64,000 nt of DNA, taken from positions 10,126,098-10,190,097 of the forward strand of contig CM056556.1 in assembly GCA_029721515.1 (NCBI GenBank), given 5' to 3'. Shown here one piece after another: positions 51,065 to 62,979 of the stretch. Origin of the DNA: Synanceia verrucosa. Its lineage: Eukaryota; Chordata; Actinopteri; Perciformes; Synanceiidae. Under the pieces are notes generated by a model, which saw only the letters and a list, made by a program, of their open reading frames with translations, did not search any database and had not been told where the DNA came from. Position numbers and translations under genes: made by a program. Position 1 is the stretch's first letter. Every line of letters starts with the position of its first letter.

Positions 51065-51072
51065 ATGGTCAG
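51065..51072 (+). other. washc1: washc1 first coding exon, eight coding bases
   Basis: ATG GTC AG followed by donor GTAAGATT. Joined to 51589 it gives M-V-R-M-S-Q, parallel to the human leader before its second Met. The context is favourable (C at -3 is not ideal, but G at +4). The exon 2 ATG at 51590 is in frame and could also be used. The 5' untranslated part extends left an unknown distance. Confidence 0.75.
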
Positions 51073-51750
51073 GTAAGATTAACATTTATATGCGACAACA
51101 TTTTTTCATTAAATATTGTAGGTATAGTCTGTTTAAGGCTCATGGCGTTTCTTTTTTTTAGCATGGACATGCTTTGCTCTGAGTATCAATCTATTGGTTA
51201 CGCTAACGTTACATTATACCATGTGATATTCATAATGAACAAGTGATAATTGTTGTAAACTGTCTTGGTTATTCGTTGATATGACCACATACAGCTTCAG
51301 GTATCAACTTGAACCAATTTACATACTGAGACAGAAAAAACACATCCTCACGTCTGTGTACTGCAGCCATATTGTCATGTGAGAGTCACATGGGGCTCTA
51401 AATAACGTTATGAGCATTTGATGGTGTTGGATTTCACCAGGTATAACTGTGAAAGACTTAGCTGACTCACTGATAGAACAGTTTGATCTATTGGAATATT
51501 ATTATATTAATTAAATGATCAAGAACAGAGGGTTTGTGTCACACAGCCTTGTTCTTATCCTAAAATTTGTTTTAAATTTTGTCTTCAGGATGAGCCAGAA
51601 GCACTGCCTGGAGGGCCAGGTGTACTCAGTGCCTCTCATCCAGCCAGACCTGAGGAGAGAGGAGGCTGTCTATCAGATAGCAGATGCATTACTCTACTTG
51701 GAGACCATCTCTACGGATATTTTCAGAAGGCAATCCCAGAAAAAAAGACA

Positions 51751-51794
<44 letters not shown>

Positions 51795-54700
51795 AGTTAT
51801 GTTAATATAGCATGATATGAATCACTCATGTTTTGCAAGCATGATGTGATAATTAAATGATTAATCCATTGATTAATGGATTGATTGATTGCTGTTGGAA
51901 TGTAATGAGAATATAACAAATATATTACAAAAATCCTGACAACCAGTCAGCCACATGACAACAATTAAAATGGCTGTTCAAATCAAACAATCTGTTCCAT
52001 TTATGTCATATTTAATGGATGCCCAGTCAAATGCATATTCTGAGTCACGGCACCTGTTTCAGAGCAGATGATTCTGCCTTGTACCCTGTAAATCGAGGTA
52101 GTGTCTCCTGTACTACATAAAAAGAGTGACATTTAATTTGTTAACTGAGGTATTTTGCCCATTTTACCTTTTTGAATGATGATGTGTTTGTAATTAGATG
52201 AGTGGTATGAAATAATTGCATGCAAAAACAGCTGACTAATACTTGCACTTCTTATTAAATACACAAATTCTTTAAAGGATGTCATTAATTCATTCTTGGG
52301 TGTCTGTGATCTACAGAGGGATTTTAAAGGAGGAAATATGGTACAGGGTGTCTTGAGTGTTTTCCCATATTCATGTTGGTGTGGATGTGTGTGTTGCGTC
52401 CAGGGTGTCTGACAGTGTAGAGAAGAACCGGCGCCAGTTGCAGAGCGTTACTGACCGGATCAGACTAGCTCAGGCCCGTGTCGACAAGATCAAAGGCAGT
52501 AAGAAGGCCACCAAGGTAATGCAGCACCTCCACTTTAACAGGCAGTTATGAAACACAATAGAGACACAATGAGGTCATAATTGGTTCTGTTTCTGTCACT
52601 TATATCAGCTCTTTCCTGTGTGTATAGGTTTTCTCCAGTGCTAAGTACCCAGCCCCAGATCGACTGCAGGATTACTCATCTATCTTCACTGAGGCTACAG
52701 ACCCCTCCTCACAAACTCGCCCACGACACAGGATACAGAATAAACTTCGACCCTTTGATGAAAAGGCCTTGCAGGTGAGATAAATACATTAAAATGCTGA
52801 TTACACCAAGAATTAATGCAGCAATAAACATTAAGATATAATAAAAGTTGTTTAGAGAGCCATGGTTGAACAAAGTGGTCAACAACTAATGACTTGAAGT
52901 TCACAAGCAATAGTTCCATAACTAATATAAAAGAGTCGAAAGTGTGTGTGTGTGCTAGAGTGATAGTGTGAGGGCCTCTTTAGCTGACACTGCTAAAACC
53001 AGGATAAATAGAGGCATGATTAATTTCCATTTACATGGCTTTTATCTTACTGCTGAGAATTATGATACAGCTCTCAGTCTACAGTCATATGAGGACAAAG
53101 AGGCTGGGACTGAACTCCTCCGTATCTATTGAGACTGTATGGGCAAACTCCCATGACCCTATCAATATTTATTTGGAGATAAGAGCTGCTCCTCCACCCG
53201 ATTATCAGGACAGAGTCCATCAGTCTCCTCCAGAATCCATGCTCTTCTTTTCTGCATAATTTCTCTGGGAGGATGAGGAGGATGAGCATCTCAATATTTG
53301 GAATATGCTCTCCAGACCCTCTCTTTTTATATAAATGGGAGCCACTCCTGTTTTCTGCCAGTCTAGAGGCACTGTAGCATCCACAGTGAGCCTGAAGGCA
53401 AACACAAAAAATTTAGGGACAAATCTTTAGCTATGGTTCTGAGCTCTGAGCTATGACCAAAAGAACAAACTCATAGATAGAAGGAGCCTAAATGACCTTC
53501 CTTTAGTGCCCTTAAGGGCATGGTTAAAAGATGTCTCCCCCTGAGGAGGTATTCAAGGTTATCCTTTTTGATATACGTAGAACCACCTCAGGGTCCTTCA
53601 GGGAGGCAGGGAAGGACTTCTACCACGATACAGTGATAATCAGTGTTATTCACGTCACCTGTTAGAGGTCATGTTATGTTTGATCGTAGTATAAATGAGA
53701 ATAAATATCTCCCTACCTCAGAACAGGTAGACCTTCCCATTGGCCCCCTTAATTACTCGTGAAAAGAATATGTCACATATACATATTTTTGGTTGATCAG
53801 GTGGAAACTACATAAACATTGAGAAAAGTGAAATGTGTGATAGTGTTTTCCTAAATGGTTTTGTGTGAGCATGCACGGCTCAGCACAGGCTCCTGCATCA
53901 TTTATAGTGAACACCACAGTTTTTTTCCATTACCATTTTAGGAAACTTAACAAAAAGCAGCATATTTTCTGCTGCGTCCACATGCTGTTTTTTGTGTGTA
54001 TCTGTGTGTATTTGTCAGAGAGGGGAAAGAGGGAAGAATGAAAACACTGCTGGCAAATTTTCTCTGGTGCAGAAATGCATTATTTATTATTTCCCAGAAG
54101 CAATGTGCATCTGTGTGCAAGAGTCTTTTAGTGGCATTTGTGATTTGTGTTGTTGAAGATCAAGTTGACATTTTACAGATCTGCCTCTCACTATATATCT
54201 CCTTGTCTTCCTTTCAGGAGAAGTTGATGTATTTCCCAGTATGTGTGAGCAAGAAGAAGAAGTCTGAGGATGAGACAGAGGAGGGGCTGGGCAGTCTGCC
54301 TCGCAACATCTCATCCGTCAGCTCCCTGTTGCTCTTTAATACTACAGAGAACCTGTGAGTCACACTCAGAGAGACATAGATGCTAACTCTAAACACGGAT
54401 CAGATTTCAATCTTTCCTTCATTATTTTGGATTTGTGTGCTTTTGAAGATATAAGAAGTATGTGCTCCTTGATCCTCTGGCGGGAGCAGTGACAAAAACG
54501 CACACAACACTAGAGACAGAAAAAGAAGAGAAGCCTTTCGACGCACCATTGTCCATCACTAAGAGAGAGCAACTGGAGAGACAGGTACCTGAAACACCCT
54601 GCTCCAGCCAAAGCACACTGTTCATTTGACATCCATCGGTGATGGCGCATTTAATGATCTCTAATGTTTTTTGTCAAGCAGACGGCAGAATCTTATTTCT

Positions 54701-57700
54701 ATGTGCCAGACCTGGGCCAGGTGCCTGAGATAGATGTGCCATCCTACCTGCCTGACCTGCCCGGCATTGCAGACGACCTCTCCTACAGCGCCGACCTCGG
54801 GCCCGGCTTTGCCCCGTCAGGACCCACGCACAATATCCCTGATCTGCCCTCCTTCTCTGAGGAGAGCGATGCGCATGGTACACACACACACACACACAGA
54901 GTAATGTACATATAGTTTTGTGAATGTGTCTTCCCCCTCCCTCCATGTACAGGCTATATTATTGTTGTTATTATTATTATTATCATACTTTTGTAGTTTA
55001 TACTTAGAGGTCGGACAGTCCCTGAATCCCAGTTGCCGGTGTTAGGGGATGCCTTTTGTTTTTATTTACATTAATTTGTGTTTGCCAAATACACAGTTGA
55101 CAGAGTTGTTGCAATTTTCCTTTCACTGCTGCTGTACATGTGCAATTATGCACGTGACAAATCTCTGGAATCTTGAATCTTGAACTGAAGACTTCATCTC
55201 TCTGTGTTTCAGAATCTTCACTCCAACCTAGTGCTTCACCTCCTCCCCCTCCCCCTCCTCCCCCTGAACCTGCTCTTGCTCCCTCCGTTCCTACAGGAGC
55301 TCCTCCTCCTCCGCCACCTCCTCCACCCCCTCCTCCTGTGGACACAGAAGTCTCTCGGGCACCAAGTTCAGGTTTGTTGCATGCGTTCAACTCAAATCTT
55401 GTATTGACCACACACTGCAGACTGTGGGGATCAAGCTTTTTGTGTTAAAATGAAAACCTGCTGATACACATATACACACATACTGGGAAACCCAGTTCAC
55501 TCATTCATTTGACTGTCCTAAACAACATTATAGGGCGTGACTGCAAATTACCCTGCCACCCCTGACTGTGTCCTATGTCTGCAGGGCCCTTGTCTGGTGC
55601 TCCCACTGAGGTTGTTGAGCCATCAGACGGCCGTGCCAGTCTCCTGGAGTCCATCCGCAACGCCGGAGGCATTGGCAAGTTACGCAACGTTAAAGATCGC
55701 AAGATGGAGAAGAAGAAACAGAAGGAGCAAGAGCAAGGTATCAAATTGTTTGAGCATGGATGTGGTTCTGCTTTAGCTTGGGCCCGCCCATACTTCCTGT
55801 GACGCTTCACAAAATTTCGTGACCAAGTCAGTCTGGCCAAGCTGACGTTCTCTTTTTCCAACGGCTTGATTGAGGCGTGTTTATTTTTTTTTCTCCCATG
55901 TAGTGGTTAAATTTGATATTACATTCACTCTCTAACGCCAGGCGTTTTTTTTGTTTTACTGTGCATTGCGTCATGGTTGGAACTACAGTAGAATGGGTCA
56001 AAAATCGAGATTCATGAGGCTGTTGACAAACACCAGTTCATTGAGTTTTCGTTCAGGTGATGAGATACGTTATTTTAAACTGCATAGAATCGTTTGTGTG
56101 AGCAGGTACAGGTAGTAGGCAATGACATGAAATGCCTTTCGATTACTCAATCAAACATATGCTAACATTACCATCCACCAATGAGGTTTATGCTTTACGT
56201 GATCTACTGTTATGCCGCCAACGTAATGAATTACACAACCAAGCAATGACACATTTTAATTTACACAGTAACATTAACTTACCCGTTCAGCGTCCCTTTG
56301 GAAATCTTTCTCAGTCATGAGCGCTTTCCACCTAGGAAAGGCGACCCCGGTGTTTACCCTTGTTTTGTTAATTCGCCGAACCCGTTGTCTTTTTAATTCC
56401 CTTTTACGCTTTTTTGGTGATGAGGATTCCTTCTCCTTCGCCGCGGCACAACTATGGTCTTGCATTATGACCAGAAGTGCAGTGCAGGTTTTAGTTTGGG
56501 TGTCGGGTAGGTAATAACGTCTTCTCCACGCTGCTTCTCCATGAAAAAAAGCCCTATTGGTACTAGCAGGTGGTGCTTTATGTCCCTCTCGGCAGTTCAT
56601 AGTTTTTTGTAGGCCGGAAAGACGTGGAAGCCTCCGTATGAGCGACCCATTCTATGTAAAGATAGATGACTGATTCTTCGCCCAGGAGGATAAGTCAGAC
56701 TGTTGGTATGGCTTATTTTACACCAACGAGGATCTATTTATGCATGAAGATGTTGATTTGAGGTAATAAAATACTTTAAAAATTACATGGTGTCCCTTTA
56801 AGGCAATGACACTCGCAGAACTGGATCAAGCTGTTTCCGTCGCTACGCATACATCAGAGTTAAGAGTGGTCTGATTAGTTGAAGCTTCAACTGCGTTGAT
56901 AGACGTGGGTTGAGCCGCCCTCTGAGAACTCTGTTTAAAAGGCAGCTTGGCCAGACTACGCTCGCAGAGCTTTGTAGTCACAATAGCCAGGATAGATCTG
57001 CTTGTTAACTGTGACACGATGTGGCCTTAACAGTGATGAGAAAGTCGTGGAATCAAAGCACAAAGTGTTCCTAGTTAGCATCACCCATGAGTTTATACAA
57101 TGTGTTATACTGGATGTGAGGATGTGAGCGTTATCATTCTGTCATCATCACAGTCCGTGGCTTTGTGACCGTCACTTTATAAATAGCAACCTCATTAAAA
57201 AGTTGACGTGGTAACAGTCATATTTTCAATTGTTTGACCTTATATCAAAAGGCCTTGCTTTGTCTTTCCCGGTTGGCTGGTCAGGACATGACCTAACATT
57301 TCATATTTAGAGAGCTGCTCATACAGACTAACTAGATAACAAGTCTTGTTGTAATTATGAGTGGGAAAGGACTGACTCACTGGGGAAGAAGCAAAACAGT
57401 TTTGCTGCTTTTTATTCAAAAAAAAAATGATTGTATGATTATTTAGTAACTGTCTGTCTATTTCACAGCAGTGGGAGCGGCATCTAGTGGTGGAGACTTC
57501 ATGTCTGATCTCTTCAATAAACTTGCCATGCGAAGGAAAGGTGAGGATCTCTTTATTGATATGCAGGTGGTTGGAGCTGTATACGGTGCCTAATGACCCT
57601 GTTCCCTCTTTAGGCATATCCGGTAAGGGTCCAGCAGGTGGGGAGTCGAGTGATGCTCCTGCTGGTACTGGCGGTGCATTTGCCAGGATGTCAGATGTCA

Positions 57701-57756
57701 TTCCACCACTTCCTGCCCCACATGCAACAACAGACGATGATGACTGGGAAGCATAA
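51065..57756 (+). CDS. washc1: WASH complex subunit 1, complete coding region
   Basis: WASHC1 is the nucleation-promoting factor of the WASH complex. It activates Arp2/3 on endosomes to drive cargo sorting and tubule fission. The 11 coding exons are 51065-51072, 51589-51729, 52404-52515, 52628-52774, 54218-54354, 54449-54584, 54682-54877, 55213-55371, 55585-55737, 57469-57540 and 57614-57756, totalling 1404 nt (467 aa; human is about 465). The N-terminal WASH homology region includes [60 protein letters not shown] and [20 protein letters not shown]. Then come polyproline, WH2, central and acidic segments ending DDDWEA. The start at 51065 is chosen because ATG-GTC-AG joins in frame to the next exon and parallels the short human leader. 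Confidence 0.95.
51755..51791. repeat. (CA)n microsatellite near the washc1 GC donor
   Basis: A CA run beginning 25 bp after the unusual GC splice donor of washc1 exon 2. Reading through the donor would translate it as alternating His and Thr. Confidence 0.94.
53035..54217. other. washc1 intron 4, no gene recognised
   Basis: A long intron stretch with no coding exon. The part at about 53035-53600 has mixed, unbroken-looking sequence unlike the AT-rich neighbourhood and might be an old repeat fragment, but I found no ends, ORF or second copy to support this. Confidence 0.4.
54682..55371 (+). other. washc1: washc1 exons 7-8: conserved linker and polyproline region
   Basis: Exon 7 encodes [20 protein letters not shown] and [18 protein letters not shown]. 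Exon 8 encodes two proline runs of 9 and 12 residues (about residues 302-335), separated by [12 protein letters not shown]. They are profilin- and SH3-binding candidates, as in other WASP-family proteins. The minus strand of exon 8 reads as poly-Gly and is not a gene. Confidence 0.92.
55585..57756 (+). other. washc1: washc1 exons 9-11: VCA module
   Basis: Exon 9 carries the WH2 (V) motif, [20 protein letters not shown], for actin monomer binding, then a Lys/Glu-rich helix. Exon 10 (57469-57540) carries the central motif, [17 protein letters not shown]. Exon 11 (57614-57756) ends with the acidic motif DDDDWEA, whose Trp465 contacts Arp2/3. The acceptor of exon 10 is a tandem CAGCAG; the first AG is used here and the second would drop one Ala. 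About 1.7 kb of intron 9 separates V from C and holds a mobile-element remnant. Confidence 0.93.
55830..56957 (-). mobile_element. DNA transposon-like insertion in washc1 intron 9
   Basis: A 15-bp perfect inverted repeat, AGTCTGGCCAAGCTG, bounds the segment at 55830-55844 and 56943-56957. Inside, the minus strand at 56274-56465 encodes a basic stretch, [20 protein letters not shown], then [20 protein letters not shown]. This looks like the N-terminal part of proteins encoded by fish DNA transposons ('RW..L...KGF..DAE'). The frame then stops, so this is a remnant. The family is not identified, and the inverted repeat may be subterminal. Confidence 0.5.
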
Positions 57757-58072
57757 CATGATGGACAATGAACACAAAAGCTGTGTGTAGGATCTAACAG
57801 GTGTGCCAAGAATGTTGAGGAACTAGTTACAGACATGAGCTACCCTATATAGATGGTTTGTCCATTCTGGGCTACTGTCCAGAGTTCATGATGGTGCAAC
57901 ATAGCAGACTCAGCAAAAAGGACCGACCCTGTATGTAGATGTAACTGGCTCTCTGTCAGCTAACAAGATAGACAGTACACCAATGAAAGCATATTATTCT
58001 AGATAAAATTATATTTCATTTCCGTAGAGACCCCTAAATGCTAACCTAATACTGGCCCTTTAAAGCACTGAT

Positions 58073-58078
58073 AATAAA
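58073..58078 (+). promoter_or_regulatory. washc1: Candidate washc1 polyadenylation signal
   Basis: Canonical AATAAA about 320 bp after the washc1 stop codon. A second copy lies at 58219-58224. Which one is used needs transcript ends. Confidence 0.5.
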
Positions 58079-58228
58079 TGCATACAAAGGACTTTTTATT
58101 CCTTGATCATTTATCAATATTGCAGCAAGTGAAACTTCTAGTGTAAAATGGCTAATGATTGGCTTCATATTAATAAGTGCAATATATAGTCTGAAATGAA
58201 ACAAAGCATCACTTCAATAATAAACCAA

Positions 58229-58234
58229 TTTATT
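58229..58234 (-). promoter_or_regulatory. ddx11: Candidate ddx11 polyadenylation signal
   Basis: TTTATT on the plus strand is AATAAA on the minus strand, about 670 bp past the ddx11 stop codon and only a few bases from a plus-strand AATAAA. Confidence 0.4.
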
Positions 58235-58899
58235 GATAATTACAATCATCAAACACATTTTTCCATCAAATTAAACAAGCCAATACTGAAATTATGAAAT
58301 CATCTTTCCATTAAATAAGTCATTTTTTGCATTATGAACACTGAACATAACATCTTCAAGGGTAAATGCATTGCTGTGCTTGATATCTGTGTAGTAGCTG
58401 CTTCAGTAGTTCATTTCAACATACTCTTGAAAGACACTGCAGGAGTGATTTGCTTCAATAAACACCCCTTTGGCCTTTCTCTGCAGAGTGATGTATACTT
58501 TTCACTATTCACTATTGTTGACCTCTCTAAAGCAGATACGTTGGCATGACAGAGCAGAGAAACAGCAAGAAACAGGAAAGATGTGAAAGCTGAAAAATAA
58601 AGTATGATGTACTGAAAACAGAAGAACTGCCCCATGGTTGACCCTTGAACTCCAACCAGGTCTGAGGTCTTATGACAAAATGTTCAAGAATGTAAACACA
58701 AAGGAGCATAACAGGGCTTTGGCAATCTTGTAATAAGGAACTTATTACAGAGGCCCACTAATTATTAAATATATATATATATTTTTTCCCAAAACATTGG
58801 GTTGCATGTGGCGCAGTGATGGTTTTTGCGCTTGGTTTCTTCCCAAGATCACCTAACCTTGGTGTTGGGAAGTATCAGTTGAGCTCAGTTTAAGTGACA

Positions 58900-59577
58900 C
58901 TACACCTGCTTCTGCTTCTTTTCCACGAAAAACTAGGAAAGAGGAACATCCAGACAGCATGTGAGTACATTTTAGACATGACCCAGTGGTTTAACTGTTG
59001 ATACTTGATTATACTGGCCTCTTACCTTCCGCAAGGCAGCAAAAGCAGGGCCAAAAGTTGTGTGTGTTGTGGTGCGATTTTTGATCCACGTGGGAAGTTT
59101 AGAGAGCGTAGCCGGTCGAGAGTAACGTCTGTCACACAGCACGATTGTGGAATAGTCACCACGGTGACGGATAGCTCTCCCTTTGGGCAGATGAGGTCAG
59201 ATATACATGAATCCTGATCATATTTCCTTACCAAGGAATCAATCAATATTGTCAATTGTTTTTTTTTTTTTTGTTTTTTGTTTTTTTTAAATCTTATCTG
59301 TTGTGAATATTGCATTGTTACCTATAGATTGATTGACAGCCCTCATGCAGAGGTTTTCTACCAGTGCTTGGCCTGGGCTTCTCCCTCCACTATGAGGCTA
59401 AAAAACAAACAGGACTGTGACAGACGACAAGCACCTCATTTTGCCAGGTTTGTGGCTGCAGTGAAGATTATAGTTACGGTTAAGAGGCTCACCAGGTGTT
59501 TGTCCAGATAGGACATCTTTTCCTGCAGCTCTGGGGATTTGATGTTGGGGTATGGCATTCCCACCATCACCACACAC
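58900..59577 (-). other. ddx11: ddx11 last four exons: helicase motif VI and C-terminus
   Basis: Exon 59493-59577 encodes [20 protein letters not shown]. Exon 59322-59397 encodes [16 protein letters not shown]. Exon 59026-59180 opens with GRAIRH, completing motif VI, and continues [20 protein letters not shown]. The final exon, 58900-58932, adds only [10 protein letters not shown] and TAG. This tail matches the family's short ending of a few charged residues. Confidence 0.92.
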
Positions 59578-62500
59578 CTGCGCACGAAAGAGCATTTAGT
59601 ATCATATGCAGTATAGAGAAGGAAAACAGCTGCCTGTCAATGTGCTTACATTATGGGTGACACACACCTGCCCAGGTCATCAGAGAAATTTATTCCCTCA
59701 CTCATCTTTCCTCCGACTACAGAGAACAGCAACGCTCCGGTGAGGCTGCTAGCATCCACAGCACACCTCTGATAACAGGAAAACAGTGTCAATGTATTAT
59801 AAATGTCAAGGATGAGGGCTGATGTGTGAGCAGTTTTACCTGGATGCAGCGGGAGAAATCACTCAGAACCTGCTCAACCTGGTTGGCTTTTTTTGGCTCC
59901 TGGAAAATCTAAGAATGTAATTGTGATAGCTTAGAGACTGTCAAGAAAATTCACGTCAAGGATGAGTCCATGAAAATACAGTATGATGCCACCGCTGAGT
60001 TAAGGTGTGACTAAGGCGACTTTTGTGGGTGATACCTTCTTCTTGTTAGCAAGTCGAGTCAGTGCACCGCTGGCCTCCCAGTGAGAGACGATCCGCCTCG
60101 AGTACTCATAAGAAGGAAAGAAGCACACGACCCCACCTGGGACCACGTTACAAATGTTGGAGAGAATGCGCCCCGTCTCGTCCATCTGTTGACAGGCACA
60201 AATTTGCAGTAAACAACACAGCTACATTTGATCATATTATAGCAAGTGTACGGAGGTTACCATGCGTGGAGAGTCTCTGTTTTGAAAAGTAAAGTCCAGC
60301 TCCTGACCGGATGGACCACTGCACAAGACGAGAGGAAGAATGTTCTCCGGAGGAATTACATGACCTGCAAAACAAAGACAAAGTTACCAGGCAAAATCTT
60401 TTTGATTTAAATATATCACTACATACATTACATGATCAAATAAAAATCAAGACTCAAAATGTCCTGGCAGCACATGTACATGCAGCACACCTCAGACTTC
60501 CTTGTCTGTGTAGAAATAGTGAACTCTGATAATTCATTGTGTCCTTCCAGTGGCTTAAAATAACTATCTTCCAAGTTCAGCACAACATGTGTGATGATAA
60601 GCAGCAAATGTAATCTTCAACCAATCCTTACTACACTTATGTTACTACAGTTTGCAGGAAGTGGATGGACAATTAAGTCATGGTTTAGTTCACAGAATCG
60701 CATCATTTTTATCATTTTGTCTTCTTCAGTTCTGATATAATCGGTCATTGCCATCACTCGATCCAGGTGCCAGTTCATGGCATGAGTATTATTTCTAATC
60801 AATCTAACGGCAAAAATATATTTTTTATGAGATTTTGTCAGGTATTATTCATACAGAAAACACACAGAGAAATAATGATAAACACATCACTAAGAGAGTG
60901 GATTATAAAAGCCCCCAAAAAAGAAACTCCTCAAAGTACTGCAGTGTTTTAAAAATGGGCCACTCACCACAGGAAAACTCAGCTATGCGCTCCTCTCCCA
61001 CTCCGGCAGAAAAAAGTAGCTCTTGTTTGAAGTCTGAAACCTACATATCACATCTTTCAGAATGATAAAAACATACACAGCAAAGGCTTGGTTTATTTTT
61101 AGAGGCTTTAAAATGACTAACAGGCTGCATGGTTCCTCCTGCGATGATGACGGCTCTGCACTCCTTCAGCACCTGGGAAAAGTGGACCGCTGGATTCAAC
61201 AGCAGGAACTTGACGGCGCTCTCTGACAAAGTACCTGGACCCAAAAACAGACAGGTGTCTTTTAACACTTTTGTCTGTCATTCATTTAGGGTTGCGTTTT
61301 TAATATTAGTACCTTGTCTGTACACCACCACTCTGCCATCAGTGTTGCTGTTGGTGAGAGCCATGAAGAAACCCTCCACCTGCATCATGGGTGATGCAGA
61401 CAGCACCTTCTCTGTGTCTGACCCCTGCTGGTCCGCTGAAGAAACTGCACACATGGAAGCAGAAAGAGTAGAAATATCATAATGGAGGTTGAGCTATGTT
61501 GCACTGTGGAGTGTCTGTTGATTGCAAAATGGCTGGATGTGAGAGACATGGGTGAAAGAACAACAATATCTACAAAAACATGCATCTTAAATTAAGCTTC
61601 ACCAAAAACACTCAGTATTTGAACATGCTAGTTTGATAACAATATGACAGGATATCTATTCTCTTGCTTGTGCACTGTACAAACAAGGATGTTCATGGTC
61701 ATAGTTATACTGTGGAAAATGTCTGCAAAATTCTTTATTCCAAGTTATTAAAATGTTAGAGGAAAGTGAATCTCAAAATATAGCTCTGTAGCATATTGCT
61801 ACCGTGTGTAATGATGATATGTGGGTGACCTACGCCCTCTGACCTGTCGCAGAGCTCTGGTTGCTCTGCAGCGTTTGAAGGTAGCGGTTTAAGCCCTCTG
61901 TGCGTCGGTTCTCCTTGTTGGAGCTGTTCTGAGTGTGCAGACTCACTCCTGATCCTGCGTACTTCTCCACGAAGCCACCCAGCTGCAGAGAGAGGGCACG
62001 TGTGGGATTCACTCGATTTTTCCTGCGGATCACTTAATATGTTGATGGGGCATAAGTTAATACATGCACACATAACAAACACTTACTTTTCTGCTGATCA
62101 TGCTCTTCTCAAAGTATCTCTGTAACTAGAGTGAGAATGACAGTAGCATTGAAAGAATCAGAGTTTGGATATGGTATGTTTTTTTTAACAGTGTTATAAC
62201 ACTTTCAGCTACCTTAAATAAGTTGATATTGTCGATCTGAGCGTTGAAGAGGAAGTTGTTAATGGTGAGCATTTCGGTTCCTAAAAGACAAGGACTGGTT
62301 GGCAGTTCCTTCTCAAATTTGTGATTCCATTGGTGAGTTTATGTGTTTTATTTACTAACCTGTTTGTGTGGTCTGGCTTTGTGGATTCTGCCCCACCTTA
62401 CCTGCCAGAATAACATTTTCATCATGATTCATAATGTCCAGAAATCCCCCTCCTACCCACCTGCAGACCAGTAATAATCAATAATCAGAAACTAATTTTA

Positions 62501-62923
62501 GCCCAAACACACTCACCTCCCAGCACCCGGACAAGCCCCTCAATCACAAACAGAATCTGTCTGATGTACATCAAGTTCTTTGCCTTCAGTCTGCTCCTGA
62601 TGTCACAGGCATACATGAAGAGTCAGTACGGTATAATTTTGAATTTGTGAATGAAAGCATTGTGCGAGTCTGCGGTATATACACACTTATAGCGATCAGC
62701 ATACTGGGTGAGCAGCGAGTGGGCACAGCAGAGCTGTAGAACAAGTCACAATTTAGTATGGTGCAGAGAAGAACAAGAAATGTAAATAATAATTTTGTAC
62801 ATGATGTGATGACTGTTAACCTGCGATCCAGTGAGCTCTGCACTGTGGATGCAGGAGAGGGTGTCACTAAGATTATGAGCTTCATCTATGATCACCACCT
62901 GTAAAAAAAAAAAAATAATAATA

Positions 62924-62979
<56 letters not shown>

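Larger units (their letters stand above)
51589..54584 (+). other. washc1: washc1 exons 2-6: WASH homology domain (first part)
   Basis: These exons encode the region that binds the rest of the WASH complex and is unique to WASH among WASP-family proteins. Exon 2 ends at 51729 with AG followed by GC rather than GT, yet phase and homology require the join to 52404 (DIFRR then VSDSVEK). Exon 5 (54218-54354) carries a Lys-rich patch, [14 protein letters not shown], before the conserved [11 protein letters not shown] block. Confidence 0.92.
57757..58899. other. Convergent 3' ends of washc1 and ddx11
   Basis: No protein gene is seen here. washc1 has a candidate plus-strand AATAAA at 58073-58078. 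The ddx11 transcript, coming from the right, has a candidate minus-strand AATAAA at 58229-58234 (TTTATT on plus). A further plus-strand AATAAA lies at 58219-58224, so the two 3' untranslated regions probably abut or overlap. The rest is AT-rich. Confidence 0.5.

Noticed and set aside
51730..51805. Continuation of washc1 exon 2 into [10 protein letters not shown]
   Set aside because: It is read-through of the GC donor into a CA repeat; homology resumes only at 52404.
55004..55411. Minus-strand poly-Gly protein
   Set aside because: It is the antisense of the washc1 polyproline exon.
58795..58840. tRNA-like stretch containing GTGGCGCAGTGATGG
   Set aside because: No complete cloverleaf or A/B box pair could be built by eye.
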